Source: Corynebacterium sp. p3-SID1145 (GTDB lineage Bacteria; Actinomycetota; Actinomycetes; Mycobacteriales; Mycobacteriaceae). From it: a stretch of DNA of 64,000 nucleotides. The notes under the pieces are model-generated. The model was not told the DNA's origin, searched no databases, and worked only from the letters and a program-made list of their open reading frames with translations. Of the stretch, positions 1 to 7,068 are shown piece by piece. The position numbers were made by a program, and so were the translations under genes. Each line of letters begins with the position of its first letter. Position 1 is the stretch's first letter. Location: the NCBI GenBank assembly GCA_025144245.1, contig JALXXC010000002.1:124001-188000 (forward strand), in the 5' to 3' direction.

Positions 1-321
1 ACCTCCATCGAACCCGAGATTCTCCTGTTGGATGAAGGCATCGGCGCCGTCGACGCCGCCTTCATGGCCAAGGCCCGCGTGCGCCTCGCTGAACTGGTCA
101 AACGATCCGGCATCCTCGTGTTTGCCAGCCACTCCAACGATTTCTTGGCTCAGCTCTGCAACACCGCCCTCTGGGTGGACAAGGGCGAAATCAAGCAAGC
201 CGGCCTCGTCGACGAGGTGGTCGAAGCCTACGAAGGACCCGAAGCCGGCGACTACGTCCGCGACCTGCTCGACCGCTTCGACGAGGAGGAGAGCGCCCCG
301 GACACCGGCGAGCTCGGCTGA
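1..321 (+). CDS. wzt: Galactan/polysaccharide ABC exporter ATPase, C-terminal part (Wzt/RfbE-like)
   Basis: This gene is cut by the left edge of the window; the open frame runs in from base 1 and stops with TGA at 319-321. The visible 106 residues carry a Walker B and D-loop region (ILLLDEGIGAVDAAF) followed by the switch-histidine segment (FASHSNDFL), which is the pattern of Wzt-type ATPases that export O-antigen or galactan. In mycolata this protein pairs with a Wzm permease and moves lipid-linked galactan across the membrane. Its nearness to glfT1 and the dprE/aftA/emb genes supports that role. The C-terminus is short and acidic, without the extra carbohydrate-binding domain of some Wzt proteins. 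The family is clear; substrate specificity is inferred from the neighbourhood. Confidence 0.85.
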   Translation, partial: TSIEPEILLLDEGIGAVDAAFMAKARVRLAELVKRSGILVFASHSNDFLAQLCNTALWVDKGEIKQAGLVDEVVEAYEGPEAGDYVRDLLDRFDEEESAPDTGELG

Positions 322-350
322 ATCGGGCGGAAAGGGCGACCATCGGAGGC

Positions 351-360
351 GTCGATAAGC
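351..360 (+). repeat. First of 12 copies of the iterated decamer GTCGATAAGC
   Basis: This intergenic copy is one of twelve exact matches in the window. Plus-strand copies start at 351, 6887, 13628, 21317, 34130 and 51214. Minus-strand copies lie at 3014-3023, 9725-9734, 16778-16787, 32015-32024, 39223-39232 and 63540-63549. Several are preceded by GGGGnC (16778, 21317, 32015, 34130, 63540). Close variants with the same GGGG lead occur at about 8848 (last base A) and 41627 (GTCGACAAGC). Copies fall in different reading frames and in two intergenic places, so protein sequence alone does not explain them. Function is unknown. Confidence 0.7.
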
Positions 361-445
361 TAGGCGCTGGATCGTTCTTGAAAAAATCAACAGCTCCCCG
401 TTTTCGTCGCCCACCCACAAACCTCCTACCTGGCGATTTATGATT

Positions 446-472
446 CCCCAATTTTCGGGGTGTCGATTTTTT
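446..472. terminator. Possible terminator between convergent wzt and DUF559 gene
   Basis: A short hairpin (CCCC at 446-449 pairing with GGGG at 457-460, AATTTTC loop) is followed on the plus strand by TGTCGATTTTTT. It lies downstream of the wzt stop and at the 3' end of the converging minus-strand gene. The stem is only four to five pairs, so this is a weak prediction. Confidence 0.3.
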
Positions 473-1452
473 CAGGTGCGGATACGAATCAACTCGTCCA
501 GGGCAACGCCCACCGACGCAAGGGTCTCCTTCCCCACCCTCAGCACCGTCCACCCCAAAACGGCCGCCTGCATGTTGATCCGCGAATCCCGATCCCGGCG
601 GCTCCGGCGCAAATGATCCTCGCCGTCATACATGATCCCGATCTTGAGGCCGGACAAGGCGAGGTCGAATACCGTAATGATCTTCCCACCGCGTTCAAGC
701 ACCACCTGTTCTTCCAGATCGAGACCGTGAGTCCGACACACTGAGGAACATAAAAGGCGCATTTCGGTTTCTTTCGGTGAATCGGCACCATCACTCGAAA
801 GCTTCAGCACCTGCCTCAACCACCTTTTCGCCAGTCGTTGCTTACCGCAGGACTCAATCTCACTGGGATCCAAGTTGAGTCGCCGACGACACGCATCCAC
901 CAGCTGCACAGCGCGAACAGTTCGCGCATCCAAACCCGGAACGGGATGAATCTGCCATGCGTCGAAACCTCGCCGGACATGCTTCAATGCCTGGATCAAA
1001 GCATCGTAAGGAGGGGAAATCCGGATTGGCTGCCCGTGATAGCGGACGATCCAGACGCTCCGCTTCGGGTCTCTGAAAACCGACGGAGCGTAGACCGAAC
1101 CCAGCTCAGTCTTGGCCACGGGCCCGTAGAGAGCGACGTCGCAGGCATCAACGAAATATCTAAGGCCGTACACCGCCAACGCGGACATTCCGCCTACCGA
1201 GTGGTCGGGCCGTTCGAGGGCCATCGCTACTGCGCGGGCTGCTGCCGGAACCCTGTAGACGATCTTCCGGGGATGAAAAAGGGAGTTCTTTCCCGCGAGT
1301 TCCAGCGGTCGAAGCACCGGATGAGTTGTGAAGAAGCGGCGCGAAACACGCGTTCCGACGCCTTCGTCTCGCAACACCGTGTGCACTAGACCGCTGACAT
1401 CCATGTTGTTGCGCAGCGTGACCGTCCTGTCCGGAGCTTTTCTCGGCTTCAT
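472..1452 (-). CDS. AbiEi-like / DUF559 (Vsr-type nuclease fold) protein
   Basis: A 326-residue protein of unknown function. Its C-terminus (about residues 235-326) has the features of DUF559/Vsr-like nuclease folds: a conserved Glu in EEQVVLE, an Asp in VFDLALSG, YDGEDH, then an RDRDSR block and the closing strand GWTVLRV. The N-terminal two thirds resembles the winged-helix and sensor part of AbiEi-type antitoxins, a pairing common in actinobacterial proteins of about 300 residues. It sits on the opposite strand between wzt and glfT1, two genes usually close neighbours in mycolata, and its DNA looks less GC-rich than its surroundings, so recent insertion is likely. No toxin partner is adjacent. 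Fold assignment is moderately sure; activity is unknown. Confidence 0.6.
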   Translation of the reverse strand: MKPRKAPDRTVTLRNNMDVSGLVHTVLRDEGVGTRVSRRFFTTHPVLRPLELAGKNSLFHPRKIVYRVPAAARAVAMALERPDHSVGGMSALAVYGLRYFVDACDVALYGPVAKTELGSVYAPSVFRDPKRSVWIVRYHGQPIRISPPYDALIQALKHVRRGFDAWQIHPVPGLDARTVRAVQLVDACRRRLNLDPSEIESCGKQRLAKRWLRQVLKLSSDGADSPKETEMRLLCSSVCRTHGLDLEEQVVLERGGKIITVFDLALSGLKIGIMYDGEDHLRRSRRDRDSRINMQAAVLGWTVLRVGKETLASVGVALDELIRIRT

Positions 1453-1542
1453 GCCTAGTTAGACTGCGCAGCCCGACCTGCGGTTCCGTGCCCTCGGCGC
1501 GGGTAGGCGGTAGATGAGGGGGCGCGTGGCAGAATGGTGCGC

Positions 1543-2517
1543 ATGAATTCCCCCGCTTTCGTTCCCCGTGGCAGTTCCAGTTCTGATGCCGCCGTAACGC
1601 TGAATCCGCAGGGCACGACGACGGCGGCGGTGATCGTGACGCATAAGCGGGTGGAGCTGCTCCAGCACTCGTTGAAGCAGGTTGTTTCGCAGTCGCACCC
1701 GGTGGATTGGGTGATCGTGGTGGATAACGGCTGCGAATCTGAAGTACAGGACCTGGTCACCGAACTAGCAGGCGAAAAAGCCGTCTACCTCCCTTCCCGG
1801 ACGAATCTCGGCGGCGCGGGCGGTTTCGCCTACGGGTTCCTGCATGCGCTCGCGTTGGGCGCGGACGCGATCTGGTGCGCGGATGACGACGGCCGCCCCG
1901 CGGACAAGAACGTTCTGGAAACGCTCTACACAGTCGCGCAACGGGAAGGCCTCGCGGAGGTCTCCCCGGTGGTGTGCAATATCGACGACCCGAACCGGCT
2001 CGCGTTCCCACTGCGGCAGGGACTGACGTGGCACCGGCGCCGCGACGAGTTGGAGGGGGAATTCCTGCCGCAGTACGCGAGCCTGTTCAACGGCGCGTTG
2101 ATCAGCGCGAGGGCGATGGAGCGCATCGGCGTGCCGGATTACCGCCTGTTCATCCGCGGTGACGAAGTGGAGTACCACCGCAGGCTGGCCCAGTCGGGCA
2201 TGAGGTACGGCACGGCGTTGACGACGGCGTACCTGCACCCGGATGGCTCGGCGGAGTTCTACCCGATCATGGGAGGCCGCGCGCACGCGCAATGGCCGGA
2301 CAACGACACGAAGCGGTATTTCACGTACCGCAACCGCGGGTACATCATCAATCAGCGCGGGATGCAGAAGATGAAGCTGCAGGAACTGGTGCGCTTCGGC
2401 TGGTTCTTCCTTATCCAGCGCCGTAACCCGCGCGAGTTCAAGGAGTGGTTGAATCTGCTGCGCATGGGTGCAAACGAGAACTTCGAGCGCCCTAAGCGCA
2501 GCGGCTCACAGACCTAG
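1543..2517 (+). CDS. glfT1: Galactofuranosyltransferase GlfT1-like (GT2 family)
   Basis: A cytoplasmic GT-A glycosyltransferase of about 324 residues that should add the first galactofuranose residues to the rhamnosyl-GlcNAc-PP-decaprenol acceptor in galactan synthesis. Visible features are the nucleotide-binding start AAVIVTHKR, the donor-site segment NLGGAGGFAYGF, and the metal-binding CADDDGRPAD (DDD variant of DXD). The later FIRGDEVEYHRRL segment matches the catalytic-base region of Gal-f transferases. ATG at 1543 is preferred over the in-frame ATG at 1534, although neither has a strong ribosome site. The stop overlaps the stop of the converging GtrA gene in a shared CTAG. The family is secure; the GlfT1 name rests on motif match and position next to wzt and dprE. 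Confidence 0.8.
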   Translation: MNSPAFVPRGSSSSDAAVTLNPQGTTTAAVIVTHKRVELLQHSLKQVVSQSHPVDWVIVVDNGCESEVQDLVTELAGEKAVYLPSRTNLGGAGGFAYGFLHALALGADAIWCADDDGRPADKNVLETLYTVAQREGLAEVSPVVCNIDDPNRLAFPLRQGLTWHRRRDELEGEFLPQYASLFNGALISARAMERIGVPDYRLFIRGDEVEYHRRLAQSGMRYGTALTTAYLHPDGSAEFYPIMGGRAHAQWPDNDTKRYFTYRNRGYIINQRGMQKMKLQELVRFGWFFLIQRRNPREFKEWLNLLRMGANENFERPKRSGSQT

Positions 2518-2972
2518 CGCGGCGGCTCGTCGATGACGACGCGGGCGGGTTCGCGGAAGATGAGCACGCGCTGCAGCACGAAGTTTGTCACGGTGGCCAC
2601 GCCTTGGGCGATGACGAAGGAGACTGCGTCTTTCCACGGATCGACGAGGCCGAGGCTGCGCAGCGGGGCGTTGGTGACGGCGAAGAGCATCCACTGCACA
2701 CCGAGGGTAGACGCGTAGAGGATGAACACGGCAAGCGCGCGTTTGCCAGTGATTTTCGCTTGGAAAGTGAACTTGGAGTTCAGCAGGTAGGCGACGAGGG
2801 TGCCGAGGCACCAGCCGAAAACTTTCGCCACGAGGCGGTCGTATCCGACGACGTGGGTGAGGGTGTACGTCAGCCCGAAGTCGAGGATGGCGCAGAAGAC
2901 GCCGACTGCGAGGAACCGGACCAGCTGTTTCTTCGCGCTTGTGGGCCGAGTCGCTTCTACCTTGGTTGACAC
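2514..2972 (-). CDS. GtrA family membrane protein (Rv3789-like)
   Basis: A 152-residue GtrA-family integral membrane protein with four predicted helices (about residues 20-40, 47-67, 79-100 and 117-138). The typical motif LNSKFTF lies after helix 2. GtrA proteins are proposed to help move polyprenyl-phosphate sugars or to recruit wall glycosyltransferases. In Mycobacterium tuberculosis the equivalent gene stands beside dprE1, and the same neighbourhood is seen here, so a role in handling decaprenyl-phospho-arabinose or anchoring an arabinan enzyme is a reasonable inference. Translation probably starts at GTG (2970-2972). It is convergent with glfT1, sharing four bases. Confidence 0.8.
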   Translation of the reverse strand: MSTKVEATRPTSAKKQLVRFLAVGVFCAILDFGLTYTLTHVVGYDRLVAKVFGWCLGTLVAYLLNSKFTFQAKITGKRALAVFILYASTLGVQWMLFAVTNAPLRSLGLVDPWKDAVSFVIAQGVATVTNFVLQRVLIFREPARVVIDEPPR

Positions 2973-2978
2973 GCCGGA

Positions 2979-3902
2979 TTACTTTACCCGAAGCAGTGCG
3001 CGATAAAGGTCAAGCTTATCGACGGCCGATTTCCCCCCAGCCCCATATCCCCCCACCGAAGCAAGACGCACCAGGGAACCGGCGCAGAGCTGCTCGATCT
3101 GGCAGGCGCGCAGAAGACTGCCGTCGGCGGCGGTCCAGCCGAGGGCCGCCATGGCGGATTCGGCAACGTCGTCGGTGGTTGCGGAGTCGACGAGGCAGGA
3201 CAAGGCAAGCACGGTACACCAGAAGGCGTCGCGGGCTTGCTGGGTGCGCTCCCGCGGCAGGCTGTCCAGCACATCGGTCACGCCGGGGGCGAGTTCGGCA
3301 GGCCGGGCTAGGTCGAGGGCTTGCAGCAGCGGCAGGAAATCCATTGCCCGGGAGCGGGTGACCACATCCACCACGTCGGGGCGGACGCTGGCCATGACTG
3401 TCTCCACAGCGGACGGCCCGAGGAGCTGGGCGTTGATGGCGGCGACATCGAAAGGCTCGCCCGCGAAGTCGCCGGCACCGGCGACGCACAGGGCGCGCGG
3501 GGTGGCAGTGTCGCGCGGGTAGATGTCCATGAGGGTCAGAGTGAACTGCCACAGCCCCCAATGGAAGTACAGGACGTCGCCGGGGTTGCGCAGGTAGCCG
3601 CCGAGCGAATCCGCGGCGTCGAGACGCCCGGAATCGCCGTGGTGCCTGGTGAAGCGACTCGGTGTCGGGATGTCCTCCGGCACCGCGAAGGCGGTGTGGA
3701 TCGCGCGCTGGGCGTCCTCGAGAGAGCTGTCGGAGCTGAGGCCGATGTGGCGGAGGACCTCTTCGTCGGCAAGCCACGTGCAGCAGCGCACGAGCAACGT
3801 GCGGTTGCTGCGGGTGCCTCGGAGGCGGGCGCGAGCTGCATCGAGGTCGACGACAGACGCCACCTGCTGGCGGCTCTGCGGTCGGTACAACGTGCTCGGC
3901 AT
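2979..3902 (-). CDS. Uncharacterised protein with a possible pRiA4b ORF-3-like domain
   Basis: A soluble protein of about 307 residues. ATG at 3900-3902 (MPSTLYRPQ) is chosen because the upstream open frame would overlap the next gene and its translation looks random. The first half resembles plasmid pRiA4b ORF-3-like domains: a strand followed by a helix ending AIHTAF, then GDVLYFHWGLWQFTLTLMDI, which parallels the family's YDFGDGWEH segment, and a PRALCVAGAGD loop. The second half is helical and unassigned. It lies 6 bp upstream of the gtrA start on the same strand, so the two may be co-transcribed. The domain call is by eye and uncertain; no function can be given. Confidence 0.6.
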   Translation of the reverse strand: MPSTLYRPQSRQQVASVVDLDAARARLRGTRSNRTLLVRCCTWLADEEVLRHIGLSSDSSLEDAQRAIHTAFAVPEDIPTPSRFTRHHGDSGRLDAADSLGGYLRNPGDVLYFHWGLWQFTLTLMDIYPRDTATPRALCVAGAGDFAGEPFDVAAINAQLLGPSAVETVMASVRPDVVDVVTRSRAMDFLPLLQALDLARPAELAPGVTDVLDSLPRERTQQARDAFWCTVLALSCLVDSATTDDVAESAMAALGWTAADGSLLRACQIEQLCAGSLVRLASVGGYGAGGKSAVDKLDLYRALLRVK

Positions 3903-3922
3903 AGGCCCCACCCTAGTGGGGA

Positions 3923-4411
3923 TCAGCGGGCGGTGGCGCGAGCCTGGGCCTCCGAGCCAGCGAAAATCAGGGCGCCAATGATGAGGCCGAGCAAGGTGTT
4001 GGGGCGCTTCACGCCGCGTCGGCTCAGGGCGCGGGCAAGCGCGTTCTGCACCGTAATGCCCAGGCGGGTGCCGCCGACGAGGACCGCAACAACGCCGAGT
4101 AGGATCCCCCACGTCTTCGCCGGTCCGGCAGCCTCGGGCGCGTCCTGGACGTGGGCGGTGAGATCGTTGCGCGGATCCTCGTCGAAGGCGTTGAAGACGG
4201 CGACTGTGCCACCGAACGCCGCAGCGATGGACACCCAGGCCGCCGCACGCCCCGGCGTCGACCGCACGTAGTCCGGAACCGAGATGAAGGCAACCGCGTA
4301 CGCGGCTTGGATCAACCGGCCGCCGGTGGTGTTGTCGAGGGCGTTGTAGTCGATGCGGTCCTCCCCCGTCTGTTCCTGGACGGTCCCCGCTTTGGTGGTC
4401 TGCTCAGTCAT
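3923..4411 (-). CDS. Small conserved membrane protein in arabinan locus
   Basis: A protein of about 162 residues with a hydrophilic N-terminus (Thr/Gln/Glu rich), two or three hydrophobic segments (around AAAWVSIAAAFGGTVAVF, WGILLGVVAVLVGG and LLGLIIGALIFAG) and a short basic end. I recognise no family. Start choice is between ATG 4411 and GTG 4417, six bases upstream; ATG is preferred. It is transcribed towards the pRiA4b-like gene and away from the small gene at 4456 and dprE1. Its place among galactan and arabinan genes suggests a cell-envelope role, but that is only context. Confidence 0.65.
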   Translation of the reverse strand: MTEQTTKAGTVQEQTGEDRIDYNALDNTTGGRLIQAAYAVAFISVPDYVRSTPGRAAAWVSIAAAFGGTVAVFNAFDEDPRNDLTAHVQDAPEAAGPAKTWGILLGVVAVLVGGTRLGITVQNALARALSRRGVKRPNTLLGLIIGALIFAGSEAQARATAR

Positions 4412-4455
4412 GGCCACCAGAATACTGCTGAAACAACGGCCGTAGAATGGCCGGC

Positions 4456-4677
4456 ATGGCTAATTCTGACGGCGCCCCGCACATTGCTGCCCAGCTCACC
4501 GACCTTCCGCTGGATGATTTCATGACCCGACTCGTCGCCCAGGAGCTGCCGCTTCTGGATAGCACGAGCCGCTCAATCGTCTACGAGGAGCTGCGCGCGT
4601 ACAAGGAATCGGGGCAGCCGACGATCACCAGCCAGGAGGGGCTACCGGAGCGAATCCGCGAGATCATGGAGCTGTGA
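4456..4677 (+). CDS. Small hypothetical protein (73 aa)
   Basis: A short soluble, helical protein starting MANSDGAPHI and ending REIMEL. It has no membrane segment, cysteine motif or recognisable domain. ATG at 4456 is preferred to the in-frame ATG at 4447. It is divergent from the membrane-protein gene at 4411 and lies about 110 bp upstream of dprE1 on the same strand. Codon use (GC-rich third positions) is like its neighbours, which supports it being a real gene. Function unknown. Confidence 0.55.
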   Translation: MANSDGAPHIAAQLTDLPLDDFMTRLVAQELPLLDSTSRSIVYEELRAYKESGQPTITSQEGLPERIREIMEL

Positions 4678-4785
4678 TTCTTCTCGCTAATCAGACCCAT
4701 TCGGGCATTTCAGGCCCGTCGGGACCCCAGCTCCGGGACTAGGCTGGCTCACAGTGCCCGGAGGAGGGCAACCGCAATCTATGGG

Positions 4786-6210
4786 ATGGAAGAGATGGAA
4801 CTTCACACCACTGCGAAATCGCTCTACGGCTGGGGCCGCACGGCTCCGTCCACCGCACACGTCCTGTCCACGCCGGATGTAGATGTGATCAAGGAAGCCG
4901 TCCGCCAGGTCGCCGAGGATAACGCGGCGTTGCCGGAAAGCCGCCGCCGCGGCATCATCGCCCGCGGCATGGGCCGCTCCTACGGCGACCCGGCGCAGAA
5001 CGGCGGTGGCCTGGTCATCGATATCCAGGAACTGAACAAGATCCACGACATTGACCCTTCGACAGGCATTGTCGACGTGGACTCGGGCGTGACACTCGAC
5101 CAGTTGATGAAGGCGGCGCTGCCGTACGGCCTGTGGGTTCCGGTGCTGCCGGGCACCCGCCAGGTGACCATCGGTGGCGCGATCGGGCCGGATATCCACG
5201 GCAAGAACCACCACTCCGCCGGCTCCTTCGGCAACCACGTCCTGTCGATGGAGCTGCTCGTCGCCGACGGCCGCGTGCTGCACCTAGAGCCGGAAGGATC
5301 CGCGGACGACCCAGACGGCTCGCTGTTCTGGGCGACGGTCGGCGGCATGGGCCTGACCGGCATCATCCTCCGGGCGCGCATCCAGATGACGTTCACGGAA
5401 ACCGCCTACTTCATCTCCGACACGGTGCGCACGAGCACGCTGGACGAGACGATCGAGGAGCACTCCCACGGACAGGAGGAGGGCTACACCTACTCCTCGG
5501 CGTGGTTCGACGCGATTTCCGCGCCGCCGAAAACGGGCCGCTCAACCATTTCTCGCGGCTCCCTGGCCACCTTGGCCCAGCTTGAGGAGTTCGCGCCGAA
5601 GCTGGCGAAGAATCCGCTGAAATTCTCCGCCCCGCAGCTGATGACGGTGCCGGACATCTTCCCGTCCTGGACCATGAACAAGCTGACCCTTTCGGCGATC
5701 GGCGAGGCGTACTACATGATGGGTTCGCCCAGCCAGAACGATATTTTGAACCTGACGCAGTTCTACCAGCCGCTGGACATGATCGCGGAGTGGAACCGCG
5801 GCTACGGCAAGGCCGGCTTCCTGCAGTACCAGTTCGTGGTGCCCACGGACGCGGTCGAGCCGTTCAAGCAGATCATCTACGACATCCAGTCGAGCGGCCA
5901 CTACACCGCCCTGAACGTGTTCAAGCTGTTCGGCGAGGGCAACCGTGCTCCGCTGTCCTACCCCATGCGCGGTTGGAACGTGTGCGTGGACTTCCCGATC
6001 CGCAACGGCCTGCACTCCTTCCTGGACCGCCTCGATGAGCAGGTCATGGAGTTCGGCGGCCGCCTGTACCTGGCCAAGGAGTCCCGCACGTCCGCCGAGA
6101 AGTTCCACAAGATGTACCCGGAGATGGACAGCTGGCTCGAGACTCGCCGCGCCATTGACCCGACCGGTGTCTTCGCGTCCGACATGTCACGGCGCCTTGA
6201 GCTCTCTTAG
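4786..6210 (+). CDS. dprE1: Decaprenylphosphoryl-beta-D-ribose 2'-oxidase DprE1
   Basis: A 474-residue flavoenzyme that oxidises decaprenyl-phospho-ribose to the 2'-keto form, the first step of ribose-to-arabinose epimerisation for arabinan. FAD-binding features include [24 protein letters not shown] and a C-terminal LYLAKESR segment with the substrate-site lysine. The segment [17 protein letters not shown] holds Cys400, equivalent to the cysteine attacked by benzothiazinones in mycobacteria, so the target residue is present. A strong ribosome site (GGAGGAGGG) lies at about 4760-4768; the nearest in-frame ATGs are 4786 and 4795. DprE2 follows after 55 bp and completes the reaction. Assignment is very secure. 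Confidence 0.95.
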   Translation: MEEMELHTTAKSLYGWGRTAPSTAHVLSTPDVDVIKEAVRQVAEDNAALPESRRRGIIARGMGRSYGDPAQNGGGLVIDIQELNKIHDIDPSTGIVDVDSGVTLDQLMKAALPYGLWVPVLPGTRQVTIGGAIGPDIHGKNHHSAGSFGNHVLSMELLVADGRVLHLEPEGSADDPDGSLFWATVGGMGLTGIILRARIQMTFTETAYFISDTVRTSTLDETIEEHSHGQEEGYTYSSAWFDAISAPPKTGRSTISRGSLATLAQLEEFAPKLAKNPLKFSAPQLMTVPDIFPSWTMNKLTLSAIGEAYYMMGSPSQNDILNLTQFYQPLDMIAEWNRGYGKAGFLQYQFVVPTDAVEPFKQIIYDIQSSGHYTALNVFKLFGEGNRAPLSYPMRGWNVCVDFPIRNGLHSFLDRLDEQVMEFGGRLYLAKESRTSAEKFHKMYPEMDSWLETRRAIDPTGVFASDMSRRLELS

Positions 6211-6265
6211 GTCGCTCAAAAGAAAAACGCTCACGAGATAACGAACTAAGAAAAGGACAAGCACA

Positions 6266-7030
6266 ATGCTCAATGCAGTAGGACAGGCACAGAACATCCT
6301 TCTTCTCGGCGGCACCAGCGAGATCGGTCTCGCGATTGTCGACGAGCTCGTCTCCCGCGGCGGCTCCCCGACTGTCACGCTCGCGGCACGCAAGAACAGC
6401 CCGCGTATCGACGCCGCCGTGGACGAGGTCACCAGCCACGGCGCCGGCGAAGTGCGCGTGCTCGACTTCGACGCCTTCGACACCGCTTCCCACCCGGCTG
6501 TGATCGAGGAGGCCTTCGCGCACGGCGACGTGGACGTGGCCATCGTCGCCTTCGGCACCCTGGGCGACCAGGAGGAGCTGTGGCAGAACCAGGAGGCCGC
6601 CGTGGCCTCCGCACAGACGAACTTCACCGCCCCGGTGTCCGTGGGCGTGCTGCTGGGCCAGAAGCTCAAGGAGCAGGGCCACGGCAACATCATCGCCATG
6701 AGCTCCGTGGCGGGCATGAAGGTGCGCCGCTCCAACTTCGTCTACGGCGCCACCAAGGCGGGCATGGACGGCTTCTACACCCAGCTCGGCGAGGCCCTGC
6801 GCGGTTCCGGTGTGAAGGTCACCGTCGTCCGTCCGGGCCAGGTCCGCACGAAGATGACGCAGGGGCTGGATGAGGCGCCGTTGACCGTCGATAAGCAGGA
6901 TGTCGCGAAGGCCGCTGTGGCCGCCGCACTCGAAGGCAAGCCGAACGTCTTCGTGCACAAGCTCTTCGGCCCCATCACGCTCGTGCTGCAGCACATCCCC
7001 GCACCGATCATGCGCCGCTTGAGCTTCTAA
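6266..7030 (+). CDS. dprE2: Decaprenylphosphoryl-2-keto-ribose reductase DprE2
   Basis: A 254-residue short-chain dehydrogenase that reduces the DprE1 product to decaprenyl-phospho-arabinose, the only known arabinose donor for wall arabinan. The nucleotide-binding motif GGTSEIG lies near the N-terminus, and the catalytic set is Ser147, Tyr160 and Lys164 (YGATK). The ribosome site AGAAAAGGA precedes the ATG. It acts at the membrane with DprE1 and feeds AftA and Emb encoded next. One copy of the decamer GTCGATAAGC (6887-6896) lies inside, encoding VDK. Length and motifs fit the family. Confidence 0.94.
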   Translation: MLNAVGQAQNILLLGGTSEIGLAIVDELVSRGGSPTVTLAARKNSPRIDAAVDEVTSHGAGEVRVLDFDAFDTASHPAVIEEAFAHGDVDVAIVAFGTLGDQEELWQNQEAAVASAQTNFTAPVSVGVLLGQKLKEQGHGNIIAMSSVAGMKVRRSNFVYGATKAGMDGFYTQLGEALRGSGVKVTVVRPGQVRTKMTQGLDEAPLTVDKQDVAKAAVAAALEGKPNVFVHKLFGPITLVLQHIPAPIMRRLSF

Positions 7031-7068
7031 TACCGGGAACTGCCCCGCGCTGTGGGACACTGTCAGGT

